Below, in pieces: positions 1 through 8,285 of a stretch of 32,373 bases of DNA; within the stretch, counting starts at the first letter, position 1, and each line of letters opens with the position of its first letter. Both the position numbers and the translations under genes were made by a program. The DNA is from Verrucomicrobiia bacterium (GTDB lineage: Bacteria > Verrucomicrobiota > Verrucomicrobiia > Limisphaerales > DASXHY01), in contig DASPIL010000054.1 of NCBI GenBank assembly GCA_035629175.1, positions 1 to 32,373 on the forward strand, in the 5' to 3' direction. The notes beneath the pieces are model-generated. The model was not told the DNA's origin and made no database searches. It saw only the letters and a list, made by a program, of their open reading frames with translations.

Positions 1-18
1 ACCCGTTGGCAAACGGGA

Positions 19-480
19 TTTGAACAGGAGGACGCAGAGATAGCGGAGGAAGATGGTTGGTGAGGCAGATGAAAAGATGAAACGTTCCTCCTCCCCCCGG
101 CCCCCTCCTCCGGCTGCGCTCGGAAGAGGGGGAGAGGGACACGGATTGAAAGGGAAACGGTTTTACGCCAATTACGCTGATTTCGTAAGTTTCCAATCCG
201 ATTTCGTGTGGTTGGTGTGATTCGTGGTTTTCTAATTCCCTGCTGACCCCTGGGAACGCGGACTTTTGAACAGGAGGACGCAGAGATAGCAGAGGAAGAT
301 GGTTGGTGAAGTAGATGGAAAAATGAAACGTTCCTCCTCCCCCCGGCCCCCTCCTCCGGCTGCGCTCGGAAGAGGGGGAGAGGGAACACGGATTGAAAGG
401 GAAAACGGCTTTACGCGAATTACGCGAATTTGCGCGAATTGCCTGCTGCCGATTTCGTGTGATTCGTGTGATTCGTGGTT
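19..480. repeat. Two diverged direct-repeat copies in a gene-free region
   Basis: Positions 19-230 and 265-480 are two copies of one sequence in the same orientation, differing by scattered substitutions and small indels. Each copy has three parts: a purine-rich stretch starting TTGAACAGGAGGACGCAG, a C-rich/G-rich inverted repeat (about 101-132 and 347-378, arms CCCTCCTCCGG and CGGAAGAGGG), and a tail rich in short phrases such as TTACGCGAATTACG and GATTCGTG. The rest of 1-656 (481-656) shows nothing I can name. No ORF here looks protein-like. The arms resemble those in the 20740-21146 repeats, and the TTACGC tail resembles the palindrome at 12932-13001, so I read this as a lineage-specific intergenic repeat family. 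Confidence 0.8.
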
Positions 481-656
481 ATCCATTTCGTCTGCGATCC
501 GTCAGCATCAGGGCCGCGCGGGTCGGTTTGATACGTTTTGGTTTCGCGCGTCTCAGTGCCCGAGACGCGCACATTCCGGGTCGTTGAGGAGGTCTTGGCC
601 AGGGCATCCCAAATCCCTCTGGCCACTGCCGTTGAATTCCACTAGGTTGCGGCACA

Positions 657-1592
657 ATGACAATTCCGCTGCCGCGACCTGACGTCATCATGACGCATGA
701 AAGCGATCTCGATGGTTTGCTTTCAGGCGTCCTGTTGCAGCGTCTCGCCAGGCACATCTTCAATTCCGATGTCCGCCTCGAGGCTTATCACTACAATTTC
801 TGGAAGCAACGGGAGCTGCGCGAGCGTTCCGCATGGGTCGCTGACTTTGCATTCGAACAACGGATGGATCGCGAGAACTGGGTAGTCATCGATCATCACG
901 CGACTGAAACGGCACCCAAGACCGCGCACCTGATCCACGACCTCAACAAGTCCGCCGCGCTCCTCTGCTACGAATTGTGCCAGCATCACGGCCTGGGCTC
1001 GCCCGAGCTCGACCGCCTGGTGCGGCTCAGCAACATTGCCGATTTATTCCTCGAGGACGATCCGGATTTCGCGCTCGCCACTGATTATGCGAACCTCGTG
1101 AAGATCTATCAGTTCTGGAATCTCCACGCCCTGCTCAACGGAAAAATCGAAAAGCTCCTCGATCACCCACTGCTCGAAGTGATGGAAGTAAAACGCCGCG
1201 TGGAAAATCCGCTCGGGTTTGAATGGAGCAAATCGAACGTCACGGAAATCAGTCCCATCGTTGGGTTTGTGGAAACCATCATTGGCAACAACAACCTCAT
1301 CGTGCACCAACTCCTCGAACGAGAGGTCACACGCTTTCCCGTCCTCGTCACGTTGTTCAAACGTCCTAACAACCTTGTCATCGCCAGCTTCCGCAGCCGC
1401 AATGGTGAAGCGCTTAAAATCGCGGAAAAATTGCAGGGCGGCGGCCACGCGAATGCGAGCGGGGCCACGCTGCCGAAATCCGTGCGGAACGTACAGGATG
1501 GAATCAATTATCTGCGCCAGGTGTTGAACCCAAAAAAGGAAGCACCGTTGAACAGCCTGGAGTCGTTGTTCAACTCACTCGATCCCGCGTAA
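657..1592 (+). CDS. DHH/DHHA1 family phosphoesterase
   Basis: A protein of 311 residues with the two-domain layout of DHH phosphoesterases, which use metal ions to hydrolyse phosphodiester bonds in short oligonucleotides or cyclic-dinucleotide products. The N-terminal motif I at about residues 12-20 reads HESDLDG, a variant of the usual acidic metal-binding motif. The signature DHH is present in VVIDHHAT near residue 80. The C-terminal DHHA1 substrate-binding motif GGGHANASG lies near residue 262. The length fits the NrnA-like group, but the spacing and motif I are not those of classical NrnA, so I give no symbol. The ATG at 657 is used because it opens directly into conserved sequence. No strong ribosome-binding site is visible. 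A membrane protein gene follows after 24 bp in the same direction. Confidence 0.85.
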   Translation: MTIPLPRPDVIMTHESDLDGLLSGVLLQRLARHIFNSDVRLEAYHYNFWKQRELRERSAWVADFAFEQRMDRENWVVIDHHATETAPKTAHLIHDLNKSAALLCYELCQHHGLGSPELDRLVRLSNIADLFLEDDPDFALATDYANLVKIYQFWNLHALLNGKIEKLLDHPLLEVMEVKRRVENPLGFEWSKSNVTEISPIVGFVETIIGNNNLIVHQLLEREVTRFPVLVTLFKRPNNLVIASFRSRNGEALKIAEKLQGGGHANASGATLPKSVRNVQDGINYLRQVLNPKKEAPLNSLESLFNSLDPA

Positions 1593-1616
1593 CCGCTGCA
1601 ACGTTTCGACTCATCC

Positions 1617-2246
1617 ATGGTCTCCGAACAAAGTTATCGGAACGGTGCCATCCTGGTGTTTCTGCTGGTCACCGCCCTCGCAACGACGTTGTGGTTTCTG
1701 CCCAACAACCAGGGCGTGGCGCTCACCACTGAGGGATCGCTCATCGAAAGTCTTTCGGTTGCGGTCATCGCCGCGGGCGCCGTGGGAGCTGCCTGGAAGG
1801 CGACGCGCTCGCATCCGCGGCTGTGGATCGCCGTCGCAGTCCTCTTTTGCTGGATGTTTCTTCGTGAACTCGATTACCAAAAGATGTTCACGGTGCGCTC
1901 GATTGAATCGATCGGCTTCTACTCCAACCCGCGGGTCCCGATCGCGACGAAGTTGATTGCCCTTGCCGCCCTCGCGCCATTCGTGCTGGCAGGCGTCTAC
2001 CTCGCGTTGAAAAGTTTTCGTCTCCTGAAACGGCTGCCTGCCTTGCGGCGTTTCTGGCTCCCGCCCGCTGTCTGCGCGATGGTTCTTGCTGCGATTGCGC
2101 TCGCAGTCGAGAAGTTGCTCGGCCACAAATTCCAGATCGTCGAGGAGTGCGCCGAACTGGGGATCGCCTGCCTGATTGTCTTCGTTGCACTTCGCAGCCA
2201 CTGGCCGGAAGACATGGACACGAGGGTCCGCCCTTCTCGGTCGTAA
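1617..2246 (+). CDS. Multi-pass membrane protein of unknown function
   Basis: A 209-residue, strongly hydrophobic protein with about six predicted membrane segments (roughly residues 11-28, 43-60, 69-84, 112-132, 148-166 and 178-193). Charged loops separate them, including RELDYQKMF after segment 3 and an acidic EECAEL just before the last segment. I do not recognise the family and see no catalytic motif. It lies 24 bp after the DHH phosphoesterase and 31 bp before the GH43 gene on the same strand, so co-transcription is possible, but the three products suggest no shared pathway. The long opposite-strand frames over it look like shadows, because this frame has the clean hydrophobic periodicity. 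Confidence 0.7.
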   Translation: MVSEQSYRNGAILVFLLVTALATTLWFLPNNQGVALTTEGSLIESLSVAVIAAGAVGAAWKATRSHPRLWIAVAVLFCWMFLRELDYQKMFTVRSIESIGFYSNPRVPIATKLIALAALAPFVLAGVYLALKSFRLLKRLPALRRFWLPPAVCAMVLAAIALAVEKLLGHKFQIVEECAELGIACLIVFVALRSHWPEDMDTRVRPSRS

Positions 2247-2277
2247 CCGACTCCACCTTTTTCGCATCCGCAAACCT

Positions 2278-4146
2278 ATGAACCATTGCGCCGCCTTCCT
2301 TTTTTCCGCGCTGATGATCAGCGCCAGCCCTGCGGCAACATGGACTGCTGACAACGGCAACGGCACCTTCACCAACCCGTTGTTCTATGATGAGTTTTCC
2401 GATCCTGACCTAATCCGCGTGGGCGATGATTTTTACCTGACGGGCACCACGATGCACACGATGCCCGGGCTGCCTGTGCTGCATTCGAAGGATTTGGTGA
2501 ATTGGAAACTGATGTCGTATGCCGCCGAGAAGCTCGACTTTGGACCCGAGTTTCGATTGGAAAACGGCCAGGCGGTGTACGGCCAGGGCATCTGGGCACC
2601 GAGTTTTCGCCACCACAAAGGCCGCTTCTACATTTTCAGCAACGTCAATCGGCACGGCACGCAGGTGTATACCGCAACGAATGCCGCGGGCCCGTGGGAA
2701 CATCGGACAATGAAGCGCTCGTTCCATGACCTCTCCGTGTTGTTTGATGACGATTCAAAGACCTACGTCGTGTGGGGTTATCGCGATCTCCGCTTTGCTG
2801 AGTTGAACGACGCGCTCGATGACATCGTGCCGGGAACGGAGAAAGTGCTGATCCAGCGCGATGCGGGGATCGGCGAAGGGGTGCACTTTTATAAAATTGG
2901 CGGGAAGTATTATATTCTGAGCGCGTGGTATGAAGGCCGGATGCGAATGCCGTGCGCGCGTGCTGACCGGCCTGAAGGTCCTTACGAAGTGAACCTCGAG
3001 ATCAGCGCGGACGAGGAATTTGGGATTCCCGAGGGCAATCGCCTTGGCCGGGTCACGCCCGCGGACCCTTATCCCATTGTTCCCGTGAACCCGGGTGCAG
3101 TCGGCCGCATGTCGCTGCATCAGGGGGGAATCGTCGATACGCCCACGGGCGAATGGTGGGGTTTTTCGATGATGGATTACAATTCAGTCGGGCGGCTCAC
3201 CTGCATCTCACCGATCACCTGGAAAGACGGCTGGCCATACTTCGGGCTGCCTGGAAACCTAAAGCGCACCCCGCGAACCTGGGTCAAGCCAAACACGGGT
3301 CACCGTTCCGACCCGTCGTCGCCGTATCAGCGAAACGACGATTTCTCGGGACCTGAGCTCGCCAACGTCTGGCAATGGAACCATTTGCCGCTGAATGAAA
3401 AATGGTCCATCACCGAGCGGCCGGGTTTCCTCCGGCTTCATTCGTTGCCCGCGACCAACTTCTGGTTCGCGCGCAACACGCTGACGCAACGCTCCATTGG
3501 ACCGGAATCCTCACCTGCAACCGAACTGGAAACAGCGGGAATGAAGGCGGGCGACGTGGCTGGTTTGGCTTTGCTGAATTATCCGTATGCGTGGATTGGC
3601 GTGATGCGCACGGGAACTGGATTTGAGTTGCTGCAATACGATCAGAAAACAGGTGAAACAAACCGCGCTCCATTCGCGGGCGGACGCGTGTGGCTGCAAG
3701 CGCACTGCGACTTCCTCAAAGAGACCGGCCAATTGAGCTACAGCACCAACGGCCGAACGTATCAACAACTTGGAAGCGATGTGACTCTCGTGTTTCAACT
3801 GCGCACGTTTCAGGGCGTTCGTTATTGCCTCTTTCACTTCAACCTGGATGGCGAACCTGGCGGGCATGCTGATTTCGACAGCTTCCGCGTGGACGAACCC
3901 AGACCCTCGGGCCTGACGCGGCCGATTCCGGTCGGAGAGTCGATCGTTCTGGAGACTCGTCCCGATAAACGCGTGCTCGTTGCGAAAGGCGAGCATTGGT
4001 TGCTGTGTCCCCTGACGAGGCTGAAGCACAATCTGCTGCCGCGCGATTTGATGTGGTCGATCGCAACTTCGGCCGTGTCGCATTGCGTTCAGCCGGAACC
4101 GACCGGTTCATCACCGTCAATGGCCTGGGCGAACAGAGCAGTGTGA
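2278..4146 (+). CDS. Secreted glycoside hydrolase family 43 protein, C-terminus frameshifted
   Basis: A GH43 enzyme of the beta-xylosidase/arabinofuranosidase type acting on plant polysaccharide side chains. The ATG at 2278 is chosen because it begins a signal peptide (MNHCAAFLFSALMISASPAA), whereas the frame open from 2176 has none. The five-bladed propeller follows: FSDPDLIRVGDDFY carries the general-base Asp, HDLSVLFDDD fits the pKa-modulating Asp, and GEGVHFYKI carries the probable general-acid Glu. From about residue 360 comes the concanavalin-like C-terminal domain typical of GH43 xylosidases, ending near residue 550. At about position 3994 (residue 572) the sense changes: the frame runs 50 residues of unfamiliar sequence to 4146, while the expected beta-trefoil continues in another frame to 4346. 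Export to the periplasm or outside is inferred. Confidence 0.88.
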   Translation: MNHCAAFLFSALMISASPAATWTADNGNGTFTNPLFYDEFSDPDLIRVGDDFYLTGTTMHTMPGLPVLHSKDLVNWKLMSYAAEKLDFGPEFRLENGQAVYGQGIWAPSFRHHKGRFYIFSNVNRHGTQVYTATNAAGPWEHRTMKRSFHDLSVLFDDDSKTYVVWGYRDLRFAELNDALDDIVPGTEKVLIQRDAGIGEGVHFYKIGGKYYILSAWYEGRMRMPCARADRPEGPYEVNLEISADEEFGIPEGNRLGRVTPADPYPIVPVNPGAVGRMSLHQGGIVDTPTGEWWGFSMMDYNSVGRLTCISPITWKDGWPYFGLPGNLKRTPRTWVKPNTGHRSDPSSPYQRNDDFSGPELANVWQWNHLPLNEKWSITERPGFLRLHSLPATNFWFARNTLTQRSIGPESSPATELETAGMKAGDVAGLALLNYPYAWIGVMRTGTGFELLQYDQKTGETNRAPFAGGRVWLQAHCDFLKETGQLSYSTNGRTYQQLGSDVTLVFQLRTFQGVRYCLFHFNLDGEPGGHADFDSFRVDEPRPSGLTRPIPVGESIVLETRPDKRVLVAKGEHWLLCPLTRLKHNLLPRDLMWSIATSAVSHCVQPEPTGSSPSMAWANRAV

Positions 4147-4346
4147 CGCTGCAGCGGCATGTTCCTGCTGGCGGGGTGCAGGAATTCCAATGGACCGAGA
4201 TGCCATTCGGCGACATCGTCCTGCTCTCGCTGGAGAGCCATCGGCACCTGCGGGTGGGAGAAGGAGGCAAGGTGTCCGCCGATGCTCCGGGGGCTCAGTT
4301 TGATGGCAAGAATGGCGCTACTTTCACGATTCGGATGACGCGCTGA
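3996..4346 (+). pseudogene. Out-of-frame C-terminal beta-trefoil (fascin-like) part of the GH43 gene
   Basis: This frame gives 116 residues that continue the GH43 protein once one base is restored near 3994-3996. On the left side RPDKRVLVAKGEH is in the GH43 frame, and on the right LVAVSPDEAEAQSAAARFD is in this one. Together they read as a fascin/actin-cross-linking-like beta-trefoil with the repeated strand phrases RVALRSAGTDRFITVNG and HRHLRVGEGGKVSAD. There is no ribosome-binding site and no plausible independent start, so it is not a separate gene. Restored, the protein would be about 689 residues. It is either a real truncating mutation or a sequencing/assembly error. Confidence 0.75.
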
Positions 4347-4434
4347 GAAAAACGCACAGGGGACTCGTTCTGTGCTCGAAAATTCCGGGGAACACCCTAT
4401 TTTACAAACAGCAACCCACTGGAATTCTGGCGCT

Positions 4435-4704
4435 ATGCGAAACAAAACCGAAAACGGCCACACGACCGCCAATCTCGAAAAATTCCTGCACGACATCAAA
4501 ACAGTTGTTGAAGATGGCGAGGAGCTATTGCGGGCTGGGGCGACGGAACTTAAAGGGCGCGCTGTCGAGGGCGCGAAGTCAACGGATCGCCTCGTTCGGA
4601 GTCATCCCTATCAAACGCTTGGAATCATGCTCGGGCTGGGATTGATCGTCGGACTGATTGCGACGGGTGCGTTCAGCAACGGCGGCAGCGAGGAGGAAGA
4701 ATAG
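4435..4704 (+). CDS. DUF883-like (ElaB/YqjD type) membrane-anchored protein
   Basis: An 89-residue protein with the layout of the DUF883 family: a charged amphipathic N-terminal helix (LEKFLHDIKTVVEDGEELL), a linker, the phrase RSHPYQTLGIMLGLGLIVG leading into a single C-terminal membrane segment, and a short acidic tail. E. coli relatives ElaB and YqjD sit in the inner membrane, and YqjD binds ribosomes in stationary phase. Whether this one does is unknown. The ATG at 4435 is preferred to the GTG at 4372, which would add an unrelated 21-residue tail. There is no clear Shine-Dalgarno. It stands alone between the GH43 gene and the phosphoribosyltransferase fusion. Confidence 0.8.
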   Translation: MRNKTENGHTTANLEKFLHDIKTVVEDGEELLRAGATELKGRAVEGAKSTDRLVRSHPYQTLGIMLGLGLIVGLIATGAFSNGGSEEEE

Positions 4705-4777
4705 CACCGTTTTCTCAACTTTCTCGGGCCGTCCATTCCGCCAATAACCCACGAACGCAGGTTGGGACGGAATCGAA

Positions 4778-6763
4778 ATGATTGTTTTTGGCGATCCCGA
4801 GTTTTCCCGTCCAGCGCGAGTGGTTCTGATGTCGCTCCGCGCCCAGGTGGAACGTTCCGCCGCGAACTCGCTGGACGATCTTCGCACACTCCTTATCCAG
4901 GCGGGCCAACTGGAACAAGCCGTCGAAGATGCGGGTTCGGCTGAAATAGACGAAGGGCTTCTCAACAGGATCCGGGAGGTTACAGACCGCGCTGCGACGG
5001 CGTTCTGCGATCGATGGTTTTCCGCTGCCTTCCTGCGTTTGAACGGCGCCGAGAAGAACGGTTCCAGCCACACTGTTGCTTCCGAATGCATGGCGCAGAT
5101 TTCTGCGGCGCTGTTGGAAATTCAGTTTCCTGACACGCTTGCGCTGCGGATCAAAGTTCCCGAAGGATTCCAATTTTACGCCCTTTATCCCGAACAGTAT
5201 TGCGCCTCAGCGGTCAAGTGGGCCGAGGCCAATCCCGATTACGAACGCGCGTTGGTGGTTGGAATCCGCAGCATCGGCACCGCCCTTTCAGCCGTCGTGC
5301 GGGCCACTCTGCTGGCAACGGGAAGATCAGTGGATCGGTGCACCGTCCGCCCGAGCGGGCATCCTTTCGAACGCGATGTCGCGCTGCCGGCGCTCAATGC
5401 TTTTCAATACCGGCATGCGTTGATTGTGGACGAGGGTCCTGGTCTTTCGGGAAGTTCCATGGTCGCAACGGCTCGCGCAGTGCAGAATGCCGGGATCGAA
5501 TCGATCGCGCTGTTGCCGGGACACGATCACGCGCCTGGATCGTCGGCGTCCGCGGAAACCCTGGACATTTGGCGAAACACACCGCGCCACGTGACCGCGC
5601 TGGATGAACTGCGCTGGCACCGGTGGTCACTGATGGAAAGCCTTCCGCGCGAAGCGTCGCGCATCTTTGCAGCGTCAACGGGCGCGGAACCTGGCGATCC
5701 CGACCGGCCGGAAGTGCATCCCGCCTGGCGGTTCATCTACAGCCAGGCCGTGCAGACATTGTATGGCATCGTTCCCGAATCCGAGGGGACGGGAACGTTC
5801 GACCTTGTCCAGGATTGCAGCGGCGGACTTTGGCGGCGTTACGCTTTCCATTCCGAATCCGACTGGCCTCCGGTTGCGGCGCAATTCGAGCGCATGAAGT
5901 TTCGCTGCGCGGATCATCAGGGTGGAGCCGTGTTGTGGAAATTCTGCGGCCTCGGGGCCAACACCGGAGACGGCGGCGGCAATGCAGCCTTGATGCAGCG
6001 GTTGTACCGGCTCTCCAATCTCGGTTTCACAGTCGCACCGCTCGGAGCGTTCCGGGGGTTCATCGCGCAGCCGTGGATAGAAGGCGTGCGGCTTACCATC
6101 GCGGACGGCATCGACGTTCATATTCTGAAACGGGTTGGCGAATACATCCTGGCGGCTGCAGATCCGCGGCTGTCGGAGCTGGAAATGCGCGCGTCTGTTT
6201 CGCGATTGAGCGACGTCCTTTACTGGAACACGCACGAGGCGCTGGGCGAACCGATGGCGGAACGCACGCGCGAACTGGTGCAGGCGGTGGGTGCTTTGGA
6301 ACCCGTACTGGGGGCCGGCGATGGACATCTGGCGCCACACGAATGGATACTTTCGGCCGCTGCGCGGCATGTGTTGAAGCTGGATTGCGAAGGACACGGC
6401 GCCGATCACACCATTGTCGGGCGGCAGCCCATTCATTGGGACGTGGCGGGAGCGATCGTGGAATGGGACCTCGACACTGCATCTGCCGCGCCCCTGCTCG
6501 CGCCGTTGGAAAACGGCGGGACATTCATCGAGCCCACCGCGCTCCCGTTTTTCGTCGCGGCGTATTCCGCGTTTCGCATGGGATTGATGTCGCTGACCCT
6601 TGATGCAACGACGAATCCCGCTGAGCGGGCGCGTCTGCAGCATGCGTTTTATTTCTACCAGAACAAACTCGCGCAGATTCTCAACACGCTGCCAGCGGCG
6701 AGCCGGGCGGTGCATTCAGTGCCGTTACCTTCACCGACCAGTCATCAATCTCCAGGGCACTGA
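4778..6763 (+). CDS. Phosphoribosyltransferase-like / kinase-like fusion protein
   Basis: A 661-residue soluble protein with two recognisable halves. Residues about 155-250 form a type I phosphoribosyltransferase-like core: RALVVGIRSIG, then RPSGHPF, then the PRPP-loop-like VDEGPGLSGSS (217-227) and IESIALLPGH. Residues about 385-575 resemble the protein-kinase/aminoglycoside-phosphotransferase fold: LWKFCGLG could supply the ATP-binding Lys, GDGHLAPHEWI (514-524) matches the catalytic loop, and HWDVAGAIVEWDLD matches the metal-binding segment. I recall similar uncharacterised proteins elsewhere, with no assigned reaction. A second in-frame ATG lies at 4829. The longer start is kept because the extra residues look conserved. 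The 3' end overlaps the convergent phosphatase gene by 83 bp. Substrate unknown. Confidence 0.7.
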   Translation: MIVFGDPEFSRPARVVLMSLRAQVERSAANSLDDLRTLLIQAGQLEQAVEDAGSAEIDEGLLNRIREVTDRAATAFCDRWFSAAFLRLNGAEKNGSSHTVASECMAQISAALLEIQFPDTLALRIKVPEGFQFYALYPEQYCASAVKWAEANPDYERALVVGIRSIGTALSAVVRATLLATGRSVDRCTVRPSGHPFERDVALPALNAFQYRHALIVDEGPGLSGSSMVATARAVQNAGIESIALLPGHDHAPGSSASAETLDIWRNTPRHVTALDELRWHRWSLMESLPREASRIFAASTGAEPGDPDRPEVHPAWRFIYSQAVQTLYGIVPESEGTGTFDLVQDCSGGLWRRYAFHSESDWPPVAAQFERMKFRCADHQGGAVLWKFCGLGANTGDGGGNAALMQRLYRLSNLGFTVAPLGAFRGFIAQPWIEGVRLTIADGIDVHILKRVGEYILAAADPRLSELEMRASVSRLSDVLYWNTHEALGEPMAERTRELVQAVGALEPVLGAGDGHLAPHEWILSAAARHVLKLDCEGHGADHTIVGRQPIHWDVAGAIVEWDLDTASAAPLLAPLENGGTFIEPTALPFFVAAYSAFRMGLMSLTLDATTNPAERARLQHAFYFYQNKLAQILNTLPAASRAVHSVPLPSPTSHQSPGH

Positions 6764-7292
6764 TCGAGGCGGGACTCACTTCCAGCCGCGGAATGAAATC
6801 CAGCGGCATCCCCAGGTAAAAACAAAGTACGGACCGAAGTGGATCTCCGTGGCTCACAAGCGCGATCCGCTGTTCGGCAAACTTTCGCCGCAGCATGTCG
6901 ATTGCGCGCACCATGCGCGCCTGAATCTCATGAATTGTTTCGCCGTTGGGAATGCGAACGCCGGTGCGGAATGTGTTCCATTGCCTCCACAAGTCAGAAC
7001 CCGTGAGACCCTCGAGTTCCAGCCCGGTCCAATCGCCAAATTGGATCTCATTTAATTCCTCGAGCACCTGAACCTGCAGTCCCAACCGCCGCGCAATCGG
7101 CTCGGCAGTTTCCCTGCAACGCTCCATTGGGCTGCTGAAGACGAGGTTGATTTGAGAAGCGGCGAGGCCGTCCGCAAGGCGTTCTGCCTCGGCCTTTCCT
7201 GCTTCGTTCAAGTGAACCCCGGCGCGCCTGCCCACCAGCGATTTGCCGACGAAATCATTGGCGCCATGTCGAATGAGGAAAAACGTGGTCAT
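6681..7292 (-). CDS. Histidine phosphatase (phosphoglycerate mutase-like) family protein
   Basis: A 203-residue branch-1 histidine phosphatase. The catalytic LIRHGAND is at residues 6-13 (phospho-accepting His 9), the second arginine region is SSPMERCRETAEPIA, the acid/base Glu sits in NEIQFGDWTG, and the second His is in LVSHGDPLR. These enzymes remove phosphate through a phosphohistidine intermediate. The substrate cannot be told, with sugar phosphates, nucleotides or cobalamin/inositol intermediates all possible. It is the last of three same-strand genes after inositol-3-phosphate synthase and the GH-A protein, so an inositol-phosphate or glycosyl-phosphate role is conceivable but not shown. 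The last 83 bp overlap the convergent gene. Both reading frames look genuine up to near their ends. Confidence 0.85.
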   Translation of the reverse strand: MTTFFLIRHGANDFVGKSLVGRRAGVHLNEAGKAEAERLADGLAASQINLVFSSPMERCRETAEPIARRLGLQVQVLEELNEIQFGDWTGLELEGLTGSDLWRQWNTFRTGVRIPNGETIHEIQARMVRAIDMLRRKFAEQRIALVSHGDPLRSVLCFYLGMPLDFIPRLEVSPASISALEIDDWSVKVTALNAPPGSPLAAC

Positions 7293-7349
7293 GGAGGACT
7301 CGGTACTGCTTTCGTATTCCGGAGCGCCGGCGTGCGGGCTGGGCGTGGA

Positions 7350-8285
7350 TCAAGCCCCGGCGGAAACGACAGATGCGGCGGCCTGCTTCGTTTTCCGCGC
7401 CGGCCAATCCGTCACGTAGCGTTGCACCACCGCCGCTGCGAATTCGGCAAACTCCTCCGGCACCTGCGGTGGACTCGTGCAATTCGGTGCCTTGCCCCGC
7501 GAAGGCGGAGTGAAACAAAGAGTGATCGTTGTATCGAAATCGTCCAGCGCGTGCATCTGCCTGTCGAACCATCCGCGCGCGCCCGGCCGATGCCAGTCCG
7601 CCCAGCTGATTCCCGTCCGCAGCTTCTTCACGCCCAGTTTCTTCAACCAGTCCACTGCGAAGTCGAGGCGGTGATCTTCAAAGTGAAACCATTGGCAGAT
7701 ACCCATCGCCGGGTTGAAATGGTTCAACGCGGGTTTTGGGGTGCCGTCAGCGCGAATCAACCCGAGATAGAAATGCCGGTAATAGGCGCTCCCTTCGCTT
7801 TCCTTGTGGCGCGTCGTCGCTTCCCACGCCGGGGGCAAATCCATGAGGCTGTACCAGAAGATGCGGTCCACCTTCCCGAGCAGCAGCTCTTCCGTTCGCT
7901 TCAAGCCAAACACCTGCACTTCGTCGGCACCAAACGTCGAGACGCCGACCTCCGTCACCCAGATCGGCAGGTCCGTCACTGCGCGAATTTCGTCCAGCTT
8001 TTTGGGCCAGTCATTGATCTGCCAATGGTTCCAGTCGAGCGGGAAACCATGCACCGCGACGGCGTCGAGATGGTCGAGCAGCCCATTGTGTTCCAGCAGC
8101 GTGATGAAGATGGGATCAATCGGCGAAATGCCGCCCAGTATCAGCGGCAGGTCCGGCGCTTGCCGCCGAATCGCCGTTGCCCCGAGCCGTATCATTTCCG
8201 AAAACTCGCGCCACTGGGGATCCATCGTGAAGTCCCAGTGGGAGAGATTGTTGGGCTCGTTCCAGAGTTTGATGGCTTCGATCAT
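7350..8285 (-). CDS. Clan GH-A glycosidase-like protein with barrel halves in swapped order
   Basis: A 311-residue frame holding an entire clan-A (beta/alpha)8 barrel in unusual order. Near the N-terminus is IKLWNEPNN (strand 4, presumed acid/base Glu 10), followed by [11 protein letters not shown] (strand 5), [11 protein letters not shown] (strand 6), [11 protein letters not shown] (strand 7, presumed nucleophile Glu 112) and [11 protein letters not shown] (strand 8). Then from residue 194 come [11 protein letters not shown] (strand 1), [12 protein letters not shown] (strand 2), [11 protein letters not shown] (strand 3) and a helix ending VVQRY, which normally leads straight into strand 4. 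The start at 8285 has a good GAGGAA site. It is either a circular permutation or a rearranged or misassembled gene. The start lies inside the end of the inositol synthase frame. Confidence 0.7.
   Translation of the reverse strand: MIEAIKLWNEPNNLSHWDFTMDPQWREFSEMIRLGATAIRRQAPDLPLILGGISPIDPIFITLLEHNGLLDHLDAVAVHGFPLDWNHWQINDWPKKLDEIRAVTDLPIWVTEVGVSTFGADEVQVFGLKRTEELLLGKVDRIFWYSLMDLPPAWEATTRHKESEGSAYYRHFYLGLIRADGTPKPALNHFNPAMGICQWFHFEDHRLDFAVDWLKKLGVKKLRTGISWADWHRPGARGWFDRQMHALDDFDTTITLCFTPPSRGKAPNCTSPPQVPEEFAEFAAAVVQRYVTDWPARKTKQAAASVVSAGA

Noticed and set aside
1-656. Possible CRISPR array or attachment site in the repeat region
   Set aside because: The repeat copies are long (over 200 bp), only two, and lack regular short repeats with spacers; no integrase gene is near.
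1611-2375. A 254-codon minus-strand frame opposite the 1617-2246 membrane protein
   Set aside because: The plus-strand frame has regular membrane segments; the minus frame looks like the charged complement of these.
3985-4000. Programmed ribosomal frameshift at the GH43 break
   Set aside because: No slippery heptamer and no evident downstream stimulatory structure; a plain base loss or sequence error is simpler.
5623-6715. Long alternative frames (326 codons plus strand, 346 codons minus strand) inside the phosphoribosyltransferase fusion
   Set aside because: Both are Arg-rich shadows; the 661-residue frame has ordered motifs throughout.
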